A stretch of DNA of 64,000 nucleotides, taken from assembly GCA_001414485.1 (NCBI GenBank), contig LLEY01000054.1, positions 124,001 to 188,000 of the forward strand. The letters are read 5' to 3'. A program made the position numbers and the translations under genes. Within the stretch, counting starts at the first letter, position 1, and the number at the start of each line of letters is the position of its first letter. Source of the stretch: Calycina herbarum. Its lineage: Eukaryota > Ascomycota > Leotiomycetes > Helotiales > Pezizellaceae. Under the pieces are notes generated by a model. That model saw only the letters and a list, made by a program, of their open reading frames with translations, was not told the DNA's origin and ran no database searches. Below, one piece after another: positions 1-11,075 of this stretch.

Positions 1-279
1 TTGTTTAAGTATCCGTAAGCTAGCTTGCTTACCTTGCGCCGTGAATGGCGGAGGTACTCCCTTATTGCCGTCTAAGCGTTAGTTCTGATATCACCGTATG
101 AGTCTAAATTTTCGAAACCGTGGCTGAAAAGGCGTTGATACAAGTAGTCCTTGTATTCCCTCCTCGATGACAGGCCTTATCTTTTTGAATGAAGTTGCAG
201 CACTTTCATCTACTCCTTTTTCCGTCGGGCAAGCTTTTAATACCTAGAGAGTTTAATTGATAGAACTATTGACGAAAAT

Positions 280-2085
280 ATGGTTGAAACGGATTCGAGA
301 TCGGCGACCCTTGCAGAGCCTGAAAATTTACAGAGGAGCATTTCACCGTCCCCACGAGGGTCGCTCAACAAGGAAGAAAAGATCAATGACGAAACAACCG
401 ATAACGAGGGCTCTTTCAAGAATGCGGATACAGATGCTGAGAAGGCTGAGATACAATACGAAACTGGCATACGATTAACATTTATCATTATCGCTTTGTT
501 GCTTAGCATTTTCCTCGTATGTGCTTGCATTCTCGCAATGTACTCTTACACTGACATGAATAGGTTGCTCTTGACATGACAATTGTGGGTACGGCAATCC
601 CAAAGATCACAGACGAATTCAAAGGTCTTGATCTTGTTGGGTGGTATGGAAGTGCATTCTTCTTGACAGTGGGGGCTTTCCAGTCGACTTGGGGAAAGGC
701 ATATAAATACTTTCCGTTGAAGATTACCTTCCTTGCGGCTATTGGTGTCTTTGAGTTGGGCAGTTTGATCTGTGGTAAGTACATCTTCACAGCCTCCAGC
801 ATATGAATAGCTTCTAAGAATTTCAATAGGTGTTGCACCCAATAGTACAGCTCTTATCGTCGGTAGAGCTATTGCCGGGCTGGGAGGCGCGGGTATCTCT
901 TCGGGAGCCTATACCATCATTGCATTCGCTGCACCACTAGCTCAGCGAGCAGCTTATACTGGATTCCTGGGCGCTGCTTATGGGTTGGCATCTGTGGTTG
1001 GCCCGTTGCTCGGAGGGGTCTTCGCCGACAAAGTTACTTGGAGATGGTGCTTCTACATCAATCTGCCAATCGGAGCTGTGTCAGTGGCCATTATTCTATT
1101 CTCCTTCAACACACCCGCCCACGCCGTCCCTGCGAAAGCATCACTCAAAGAAAAGTTCTTGCAGATGGATTTACCAGGAGCTTTCGTTATTATGTCCGCG
1201 ATTATCTGTTTCCTCCTGGCAATTCAATGGGGTGGACAAACCAAATCTTGGAGCGATTCAACGGTCATCGGTACACTTGTGGGATTCGTGGTCATCTTGA
1301 TCCTCTTCTGCGTTATCGAATACTTCCAAGGAGAACGAGCTATGGTCGTCGGACGTCTTCTCAAAGATCGACATATTAGCGTCGGAATGCTCTTCATTTT
1401 CTTCTTGGGTGGAGGTTTCTTCATCATGTTGTACTTCCTTCCAATCTACTTCCAGGTCGTCTCAGGAGTCTCAGCATCGCAATCTGGTATCCGAAATCTT
1501 CCTCTCATCATCGCGGTTGTCATTGCTACAATTGCCTCAGGTGGAGTCATTTCTGCGACAGGCCACTACGTCCCATGGCTCATCGGGGGAGCTGTCATTG
1601 CAACCGTTGGATCAGGATTGATCTACACACTTGACATTGGATCTTCATCCGGAGCTTGGATCGGATACCAGGTACTAGCTGGTCTCGGATTAGGCGCTGC
1701 ATTTCAAGTTCCAATCATCGCAGGTCAGGCTGTCGTCGCACCAGCCGACCTTTCCAGTGCCACGGCTATGATCCTTTTTGCTCAAACTATTGGTGGTGCT
1801 TTTTTCGTATCTGCTAGTCAGAGTGCTTTTGCCAATCAGTTGGTTAAGCGTCTACCTATTACCGCTCCAACGGTCAGTCCAGCAAAGGTTCTTGTCGTTG
1901 GAATCACGGAGATTAGAGCAACATTCTCGGCGGAAGAGGTCACCGGGATTGTGAGAGCTTATATGGATGGCCTCTCGGTTTCTTTCGCGCTGGCCATCGC
2001 GACTGTGGGCATGGCGGCTTTGGCTGGATTTGGGAGTAAGTGGACGAATTTGAAGGGGAAGATGCAGGGTGGTGGTGCTGCTTAG
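280..2085 (+). CDS. MFS efflux transporter (DHA2, 14-TM drug:H+ antiporter type)
   Basis: Three exons, 280-516, 564-774 and 830-2085, encode 567 aa. Introns are GTATGT...TAG and GTAAGT...TAG. The N-terminal ~65 residues are hydrophilic and acidic, followed by membrane helices throughout. The join of exons 1 and 2 restores the first-helix motif [15 protein letters not shown]. Exon 3 carries the antiporter motif C stretch ([16 protein letters not shown]) and a charged [12 protein letters not shown] loop, both typical of fungal DHA2 pumps such as those in toxin or drug export. Substrate cannot be told from sequence. The ATG at 280 was chosen because the frame upstream lacks another Met before a stop. 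No biosynthetic genes lie beside it, but the window edge is only 279 bases away, so a cluster to the left cannot be excluded. Confidence 0.93.
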
Positions 2086-2994
2086 GAAAGGTTCAGAATT
2101 GTTAATCTTTTAACATGAGGTGTAATATGAGGTCTGGGGGAATGGGATGGTATTATAATAAGATGGGTAGTTTGTCATATTTAGCAGGGCGTTGAGGCAA
2201 TGGAGAGTCACATAGATTGGTAGAGTGGTACATAGAGACTTAATTGTATTAAGAATTCAACTCGTATACCCCGAAATCAGAGTCAAGTTTTCTCGGAGTC
2301 CCGGACATTGGTTACAGGGATTGTGCGAAAGTATCATGCGAGAAGGTTTAGAGTAACTTCACTTATTTGTTCTGGTTGCCTCAACTTCGTTGAATAAATT
2401 GAATAACTAAACGAACTTCCGCGTACAACTGTTAATTGTCCTAACTCATTTATAGGTCAGAGTCGTAAGTATGTGTTTTAAATTATATTATGCGAAAATG
2501 TTAGAAGAATTGAAAATTTTTAAAGGCTTATACGAGGACGTTATTATTGTTATTTCTTCGTAACTTCGTTTAGTTAGGTTTATTATTCGAGTAGAATTAG
2601 AATAATTAAGATTAATACATAGTTTTAAGATATAATAATTAATAATAATCTCGGTAGATATTTCCTCAATTTGCTCGATCCCTCTTTTAAGTTTTCTCTC
2701 ACTTAATTTTCAGTCAACGATTTTAATTACCTTAGCTTAGTTAAATAACGAAATTAAGTGAATCAACTTCAGAGTATATTATCAATTCCCCTTAGAAAAG
2801 ATCTCTAATTAGCCCCGCAGAGCTTATTATAGAGGCTCCAATCCATTATCCCGCAAGGATTCCCCCTCGCTTAGCCCAAAAAAAATCTGATTTTTAGCTC
2901 CACGCCAAGAAAATTAAATCCCCACAATGGATTACACAGGATAGGTAGCCAAATAAACTGTCGTCCAACATATAAATTAGATAACACTTCTCTG
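2086..2994. other. Intergenic, AT-rich
   Basis: No coding signal. 2400-2800 is strongly AT-rich with TAATAATTAA-type runs, resembling C-to-T decayed (RIP-like) sequence; no intact transposon ends were found. Confidence 0.6.
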
Positions 2995-3085
2995 GCCCGG
3001 CTAGCTCAATCGGTAGAGCGTGTGACTCTTAATTTCCTGATTAACAGGCATCACAAGGCTGCGGGTTCGACCCCCGCGTTGGGCT
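2995..3085 (+). tRNA. tRNA-Lys (anticodon CTT) with intron
   Basis: The acceptor stem GCCCGGC (2995-3001) pairs with GTTGGGC (3078-3084), allowing G-U pairs. The D arm, anticodon stem TGTGA/TCACA and T arm GCGGG-TTCGACC-CCCGC are all present. Anticodon CTT lies at 3028-3030. An 18-nt intron (3032-3049) sits in the canonical place one base 3' of the anticodon; removing it gives a normal loop CTCTTAA. CCA is not encoded, as expected for a nuclear eukaryotic tRNA. The internal A and B boxes are the promoter, and a long T run follows at 3136. Confidence 0.96.
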
Positions 3086-3651
3086 CAATCCCCAACTACT
3101 TCAAGTGGTTTCTTTCCATCCAGGTGGGTTATCTGTTTTTTTTTGCACTCTTGGGGGTTGAATTTGGAGAATTTTTGAAAGGTGGGGAGTTAAGCGAGAT
3201 CTTTTGGGATCATTGAAGGTGAATACTTTTTGTTCTACGTCCTTCTTCTCCATGGGTCAATCAAGAGGAGAAGAGGTTTTAAAACTGAGACAATGGAAGA
3301 TATTGACAAGAGTATTGAAAGCTATGAAACATTTTATTTCCACCGTACACCACACCTACTCCATCTTTCCCAACTTAATAGCAACAGTGCCCGCCAAAGT
3401 AGAAACTCCCTTCGAACCAGAAGTCGCATCCGATGAGGCGTGAGTGTAAACCGTACAACTCTTGTCCTTGATAGAATAGGCCCGACTTTGACGAGAATAC
3501 TTGCGCATTCCAAGATTGTGTCTGCAGGATATGGGCTTCCAGTTGCGGCTCCACGAAGTGTTGTGTCCAGTTGGTTATCGCAAAAGAAAGAAGTGAAATA
3601 GGTTCCGTGTGGTATAATCTGTGGATGGATGGTGGGACAACTGACAGCTTG
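3086..3651. other. Intergenic
   Basis: Short overlapping ORFs without domain-like content or splice support. Nothing recognised. Confidence 0.5.
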
Positions 3652-4450
3652 CTAAAAATTAACTGGTCCGGTAAGAGCTCCGTTGATAGGTGATGGAGTT
3701 GGTGGGCCTATGGTGTTTTCGTGGCCACATTTTATGGAGGCTTTTTTGGGATTGGGCTCTAGCATCCTAGTAGTTCTCCCGTCGTCCAAGAGATCGAAAT
3801 GCGCGGGGAATAGTGTGCACATTTTGGTCTCGAAGTCAAACTCACCCGACCACGCACCAGAAGTCTCAGAAACCCAAGTTCGACAATCCTTGACTGAGCT
3901 CCAAACCTTGGAGTTATATGGACTCCCACGAACCGAGGAATGTAATGCGTATCCACAGAAAAATCTGTTGTGAAAACCACTCTGTATTTTGACTTGATTG
4001 TGGATTGTTGGACCGGCCAGACCGGACATGCACTCTATTCTCCAAGACATTTACATTGGAAAATATCTGTGCCTCCGCAACATCCTCCTTTTTGGGAAGC
4101 TTTATCGTAATTGAATGTCAAGCCACTAGCACAACACTCGCCAACATTGTTCTCGGTGTCAAATTGTTATTTCTGTAATAAAGTTAGCGAAATTAGAACA
4201 TTCATGTTTTCATAAACAATTTTTACCAAATCACGCTTGCAGCAAATATCTTCGCTCCCTTGGGGGTTAGAAAAACGAGTGCCGAAGCAAGGTTTGTGGG
4301 GATAATTTTGACTTAACAACCTTCATTCCCATCCCATTTATACATAGAGCCTTGTAGACGCTCACACTCTGTATCGTTGAGCAGATCACTCGAAGCAAGC
4401 GCTAGAACCGAAAGAAACGAGGAACTAAGGAGAAATTTGAGTTTGACCAT
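3652..4450 (-). CDS. Candidate Cys-rich secreted protein
   Basis: Not a recognised named gene. A four-exon model on the minus strand (4450-4321, 4258-4227, 4151-4055, 3992-3652) gives 199 aa in one frame. It starts with a signal-peptide-like MVKLKFLLSSSFLSVLALAS, followed by a region with CC, ECC and GGCC pairs. The last exon has spaced Cys and aromatic residues (RFFCGY..., KDCRTW, TKMCTLF) that resemble fungal PAN/Apple-like secreted domains. Three weak splice sites lower confidence: donor 1 is GTTGTT, acceptor 2 must be a GAG downstream of a better TTACAG that would cause a stop, and acceptor 3 is CAAG. The alternative is a decaying gene with small indels. Confidence 0.45.
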
Positions 4451-7400
4451 TGTGTCTAAAAGGGAACGGAATTGTGGGGTCTTGCAAAACGAACGAATGC
4501 ATAAGACTATGTTTTCGGGGTAGGACCCAAGGTTTTATACTGCAGTCCATATCGAAAATGAACAATTGATGCTGAGTTTTTGAGCTTCGTTGCATTTCTT
4601 GGCTGGTTCACTTCACTATAATCTTGTCCTTGAGCAACGCTGGTATTTGGTATTTGGAGTGACTGTAACATCTGATAGTACTCGCACGAGAATGAGGGGA
4701 AGAGCACAACGGGCTCTAAACTCTTGGAGAAATTTGAAATATGCAGCAGTTTGACTTAGCTTGTATTACAACCATTGCAGAGTTTCACAGTGAACATTCA
4801 AGCTCGAATTGCGTTTCTGGATTTGGAGAAATCTGCTCTTTCGTGATTTTTTCCAAAGCTTTATTTCGGCAGGGGTGTGCCAACAGGAAACACAAAGTTC
4901 TACTGTACGAAGGGAAACACTTGCATTTCGTGAAGGTTCAGAAGGGGAACACATCAATTTTCAGGAAACACAAATATCAGAATGCCTTGCATTCTCCGAT
5001 CCAGTAAAAAAAAAAGCTAAATTGGAAGAAAAGAACACTTCAGCAGCATTGCGTTGAACTTCTTCACTGGCTGCTACCAGTCATAAATTGAGCCTGGAAT
5101 CGAGTTATAGGATTACAAAGCTACGAACGGCTGTGAGACTCAATATCGCTTCCAGAGAAATCTGTGACATCCCGGCCACGAGAAGATAATTCTCACATTA
5201 ATCTGAGCCGTATTTTGTATAAGCTTTCACGAAATATAACCGAGGTAAACACAATTCCCATACTTGTAGTCCAACTGCAACGGTACATTGACTTTCTCTC
5301 GAGATTTCTTGTTACTCACTCTCTCTGTAAAATATGGAGTTATTCATGAATTTTCTGGATCCAAGATGATGTGACTGCATTTCTACACACAACGTAACAT
5401 ATTTTAGTATAAATTCGATATGTCTGAGCATCATCGGATGATTTGGGCAATTAATACTCACAACTCCACTACATAATCGCCACTACAGCGGTAAGATAAA
5501 TTTATATGCTTCATCTTCCCGAACCCACTTCCCTTATTATGCAGCAAAAATGATTCAAGATGTACCAATAAAGATTTCTGAAGGCCATGAGAAACGGAAG
5601 AAGACCAAAAATTGATTACAAGCTTGAACTTTTATCCTCACTTGATGTTACCTGCAATCTGGCATTCTTGGAATGATTGATTTCAGGAGCAAAGTACCAG
5701 TCCATGGACTGACAAGAAAACATATTTTCTTCAAACCTTAAAGCTCTTTTCTATCCTCACTTGGGAAGAAAAAACTCAATAAGTCCTCAAATTTCAAGCC
5801 ACCGTAAACGCGGGACGGAAGTAGCATCACATCCATCATTTTCATTCCAGTAAACCAACCTTTCCCATTCTGTCCTCCAACCCAACCCAAAAGCTACATA
5901 AGTAAATAAACCCGATTTCTGAATATCTCGATATCGCTGACATAGCAGTTATATTTGGCACTTATGCTCTTTGTCTTGGGGGAGGAGCCATTTAAGCTTT
6001 CATGCTGTTTTAATTTATCCAGCCAGGGAAAAGTTATTGTAAAAGGATGGTAGAGGGATATCATCCAACAGCACTTCACCAAATATTACAAAACAACGAG
6101 AGAGACGCGACAAAGACAAAATAGTCCAAGGTAAGACCTTCTACTCTTTAGTAACATTACTCAAATGAAGCAAGGCGGGCCCACTTATATATGGTCACGA
6201 GGTGGAAGGAAATTATGTCTTCATTTCCCTTGCTGGCACTATCCTAAATTTCGTCGCATACTCTCCATTGTGTCTTGAACCCGATTATATTTACTGCTGA
6301 GAACGAGCATGCCGGAAACCAAAGTTATGTTTGAGCTACAGTATGAGAATTTTCCAGTGGTCTCAAGTTGATATTGTTCCGATGTTGGGAAAGTTGAGAA
6401 AACCCTTATATTTCTCTCACATTTCACTTACCATCAACCTACCTTGGAAGTCTACAAGTAGTGCAGATGTTACTCTACACATCAACAACGTCTTTGGGTG
6501 CACTGTCAATTCCCCCCCCCCAATGCTCCGTTATTTAAATCTGAATCATAGCTGAGTAGGACTCTTTAGTCACAGGCCACAGATACACCAATAACTTGTT
6601 TGCCACCCGTTGCTGGGAGTCTTTGGTCGAAAACCTTGCGTATTGAGTGGCGTTGATTGTTATAAATTATTGAAAATCTCTGGTTGAAGGCGTGGAGTAT
6701 AGTACTAATTGAATGAAAATTTGAATCAAAGAGAGAGAATCGACAGAAAGAAACTGATCGACGCTATGTCCTTTAGCTTTTGTTACTCGCGAAAAACCGA
6801 GAAAAATAGAGGACAAGTTAAGAGAGCAAGAATAATTTTTTTGGGTTGTTTGCTAGTACGGTAAGTGAGCTTCAAAGAATAATGGCGTACGAATACGAAT
6901 ACAAACCAAGGACCACCATGTGTTGGGCCTGACTGTTTTCTGGGTCTAATGAAGTGCAGTTGGTTGGAATTGACTTGATATCTTATGGCTACTCATTAAG
7001 CGAAAAGGAACAGAGAATGGGGTTGTGAATTCAATCGAATCGTTCTGAAAAACGCGGGTCGCCTAGATTTCCCTAGTCTTCTCAACTTCCTCTGAGAGAA
7101 ATTATATCAAGACTTTAATCTTTTCAGGAATATGAGGATAAATGTAACACCCCTTCCCCTGGATGCTCCCTAAACATACTACAACTCCATATCTACTACC
7201 TTATCCTCTCATTATTATTAAGACAAATACCAAGGGACAAAAAAGCTTCATCATACCTAAATCTCATCAAGAATCTCTTGGACTTAACCTCTTGCCAGTG
7301 ATATTTTTTTAAAAAAAGAGGATCCAAAGATCATGACCAACCAGTCCAACATACCTTATGCATTGCTCTCGGGAGTCTGATAGTTCAAAATCCACACATT

Positions 7401-9690
7401 GGAATCCATGAGTTATCTTTTGATGCGGTGTAACAAGAAAGTTTAGATCTGGTTTTTTATTGTGACTCAAATATAACTTTAATACCCCTGAATCAGAGAA
7501 TGATAATCGACAGTAAGAAAACAATCGAGGGCAATTCCTTGCGTTTCTGGTATTTACAAGAGTCAAAGGAGATGGAAGAGAGTTGGGAAGATGATAAGAA
7601 TGAATATTTCGCTGGTCTACTTGATTGTAGGACATGATGGGGAAACAATAGGATGCAGAGCAAGGACGCACAAGCACATGAGCTGTGTATTGGTGAGTTA
7701 CTGCTGTTACTCTGTTGGCTAGAATGGACTTCGTTTTTTACAACCAGCTGTTAGTCGAAAAACGACAAGATTGGGTATGACCTCAGCCCAAAACGTTATG
7801 GAGAGTGTGAACTGTTGTGAAGGATAGATTATCCTCAGCTCCAAACATATTTAGAAGACTCAAGGGGGGTGATAACAAATCCACCTCAACAAATCTTTTT
7901 CCAAACTTTAGCACCTGAGTACAAATAACCAAAGACTCCCTCCCCTCTAACGCTCCTTGAACTTATTAGATCTGCACTATCAACCTTGACTCTCTCAAGA
8001 AATAAATTAGCGAAGAACCGAGGAGAAGATTCCAAATACAAAATCATGCCCACAATCCATTAAATCTCAATTTCAAAATTTCTCAACTACTTCGCTGTAC
8101 TATTCAAAGAACCACAAGTTCTGGACCTAAGACTTGCCAGTGAGGTAAACTAGTGTTCATTGTGCAACATTGTTCGGGAGTTAGTCTGTTCCAGAAGCAT
8201 GGAGTGAGAACTCAAAGGTCTGAGTATAATTATTTTGGAAACGGGGAAAAAAAAGATAATAGTCAGTTGTAACTTAAACTTGGGTACTTTGAACCCCCTC
8301 CCCTGTAAGGGAAAAGAAAGAAATCGATGATGACAAAATAACCGACAGTAGCTTTTTCTTGTTGCTTGCTACTTGTAAGCCGAGGAAGAAAAGAACGAGA
8401 ACTTGCAAGGAAAAAGCTTTTCTCCGTTATTCTGCCTACTTATCGGATCAATTCGGGGAAACATATCACAGACAAGCCCAGGCATGAAATCGTATCGGAA
8501 TTGTGCAAGCCAGTATTGTCCTTAGTCTCTAATCCGCCAGGGATATGAATAGAATAGATGGCGGGGGTATGAGCACAACTCAAATCTCACGGAAGAGGAT
8601 CAGAAACACATCTTCTCCTCGGCCTCTCCCAAAGGACTGGCGTGAAGAAACATCGACTCGTTGTCAACAGCCCCTCTCCCTCTCAGCCCGCCACAAAACG
8701 AAAGACTAACTATAACCACAATAATACTTTCTTCAATGCACTTGCTCTATATCTCAGTAGGTCCTCGACCATTTCAGGAAAAAAGGGGAAAGTCAAGAAG
8801 AGAGTTGATTTCCAAAAAGATTTCCAAATAAAACATCTAGAAGCTATGAGGTATTAACTTCGACATCTACACAACCCACGAAACCACACCCCCAAGAATT
8901 CCCAATCGTACTCCCACTTCAACTAATAAGAAAGAGAGGACCCGAAAAGCGGGCACCAGCAGGATAAATGTACTCCCCAGCTCCCAAGATGCCGCAACAA
9001 CACAATGGAGTAAAGGATGCTCAGTGGGAGTTGATTCTCTGCCAACTCAGTCTGTCCAGAACTCGGGGAGTTAAAATGTGAATCCTTCTCTCGACTCGAT
9101 GAGAAGAAACGACAATTCCGGAGGCTACTCTTTGTAACCAACCCCAAGTCCCTTCCCCATCTTGTTCAACCTCCGGCGAATCAAAAGGGAGAAGAAAAAA
9201 ACGCGACAGTAGGAAAAAAAAGCGACGGCAACTCCACTGTAAAGATATCCACGACAAAATTGCTCATCAAAGAACAAGTTAAGAGGGAATGATGGGGAAA
9301 TGGGGAATGGAATCGCCAAGTTGTAAGGGGACTTGGATGTTACTTATCAAGAGTTGAGTTGTGGGGAGCCAACAATGAAAGGCGCGACGGGTTATATCAG
9401 GAATTGGATACCAAAGAATTACAGTTAGTAATTTAGTTGAGGATTAGATACTACAGATACCTGCAGCCTGCTCAAAGGAGATGCGAGTTTTTGATAAGTC
9501 AGGGAGCCATCAAATTTGCCCCAGAGGACTTGGAGCTTCTCAAATCACTTATAAGCCAGCCAGTACTCAAGAGACCAACACCCCGTCCAAGGCAAAGCCT
9601 ACTTAATAATTCGACTTAAGAACTACAACTAGAGCACGTAGCAAGAATACAAGATCTTGAATGTGAAATTTCTTTTCTCTCATCGAAGAA
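4451..9690. other. Gene-empty 5.2-kb region
   Basis: No gene could be supported. ORFs are short and shadow one another. The right half holds a diverged tandem repeat, listed separately. A 60-codon frame at 9437-9619 has an amphipathic Leu/Arg-rich character and could be a transposon relic, but it has no ATG-based gene model. Confidence 0.55.
6500..8350. repeat. Diverged ~0.75-0.8-kb tandem repeat
   Basis: Similar blocks recur in the same order. A GGGAGT-centred block occurs at 6615, 7371 and 8176. A CCCCT(C/G)-rich block followed by a TAC/CTAT stretch occurs at ~7150 and ~7945. GGACnTAAnnnCTTGCCAGTGA occurs just before ~7300 and ~8140. A purine-rich 'AAATCGAxGAxxACAAAATAACCGACAG' like block follows each. 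Identity looks like only 60-70%, so the units are old. Similar purine-rich pieces continue to ~9300. Confidence 0.5.
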
Positions 9691-11075
9691 TCAATAGATA
9701 TCCCACAAACTAACCTTCCCATCTTTGCTCCCCACCGCAATCCAATGCGCACTCCTTGCCTTCCAAATCCTCTCCTCCTTAACCGTCATAGCCTTCACAC
9801 TCTTCACAATCCCCCCATCTCCCTTGCCCTCCCCCCTTTCCTCCCCCTTCCCCCCTCCATCGCCCTTTTCCTGTCCTGTATCCTCTCCCTCTCCTTCCTT
9901 TTCCGTTCCTTGTTGAACGACATCAGCAAAAGCAACAGCAAAACACCCCTCCTTATGCCATTTCAGCACAGCCAACTCCTTCATCCCCCTCGTCGAGTAA
10001 ACCCGAACCTTCGAATCCCATCCTGCAGTAGCGAAAATCTTATCGTCATTTCTGATTTTCAAACTCTGTTGTCCGGAATGCTTGGTCTGCACCACCTTTA
10101 TCGGCTTACCCTCAATACCATCATCTTCTGCATTTGAAGATGAAGGGATGGCATGTTTCGCAATTATAGCATCAGCACTACTAGTAATATAAAACTTTCT
10201 CTCAGAATCTGTTTGCAGAGAAAGAATTGGTTGGCTATGAGATTGGGAGATGTATATTGTTTTCCATGATTTTGTAGGAGTGTGGTGGGATATTGTTGTG
10301 TGACCGCTTTCGTGGCCTGAGATTACTGTCAGGAGGTTGTTGAGGGGGTGGATAGAAAAAGGTACTTACGGTTTCTGAGGTTAGGGTGTTTGGGACTGCT
10401 ATTAGGAGTTGTTCTTGTTCTGCTGCATCACTTGATGATTCTGAGGGGGGTATTGAGGTCATTGCAAAAGAGCAGAAATTCATGGTGTTCACTTGGAGGA
10501 GGTGAATAATCCATGGTTGCTGTCGTGGTTCTGGAGGGGTATCTACCGGGAGAACTACACTCATGGATTTTTCATCTTCCTCGGATAATTTCCAAACGAT
10601 GAGTTTGTTGTCTTTTCCATGTCTACATTGATGAATCAGCACTGTGGACGTATGGGCCGGGATGAGGTTGCTAAACGCGGGGGAACATGGAGATGGAACA
10701 AGACTTCTTTGGGAAATGTTTGAAGTATTGAATTGAAAATAGAGTATATGCACCTTCGACGAATCGGAGATTTATTTAGAAACCCCGGTCCTTTTTATAG
10801 ACCCAAGGTTAGGGGGAGGGAAGTGTCAAAATCGCAACGTACGTGATAATTTTGTTGACACCCCATGCAAGAATTCCCAGAATAGAGCCCTCATGAGCTT
10901 TCCACACAGCGACTGGTCGCTTGATTTCCAGACTCCAAGAAACAATCCAACCGTCTGCGTCGCCCGTTAGCAGACGAGTGTTGGTCCGTATGAAGGAGGT
11001 TGAGTGTATCTGCGCGCCATGTCCGCGCAAGATATAAGAAGGTTGAGGCTGAGCTTGCTGTGAAGCCGTGGCCAT
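9691..11075 (-). CDS. ASA1: ASTRA-associated protein 1 (WD40 repeat protein)
   Basis: ASA1 is a WD40 propeller subunit of the ASTRA complex, linked to Tel2/Tti chaperoning of PI3K-like kinases. Exon 1 is 11075-10843 (donor GTACGT) and exon 2 starts at 10622. Residues near the start read [11 protein letters not shown]...[11 protein letters not shown]...[10 protein letters not shown], then [13 protein letters not shown] after splicing, all family-typical. The C-terminal exon (to 9691) ends [11 protein letters not shown], as ASA1 proteins do. Between exon 2 (...[10 protein letters not shown]) and exon 3 ([12 protein letters not shown]) the family normally has ~35 more residues. Here only ~40 nt separate the halves, and they are in different frames. 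A 40-nt GT-AG intron (10365-10326) restores the frame and gives 374 aa, but the blade segment is still absent. The C-terminal half also has an unusual Glu/Gly/Lys-rich insertion. Confidence 0.85.
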
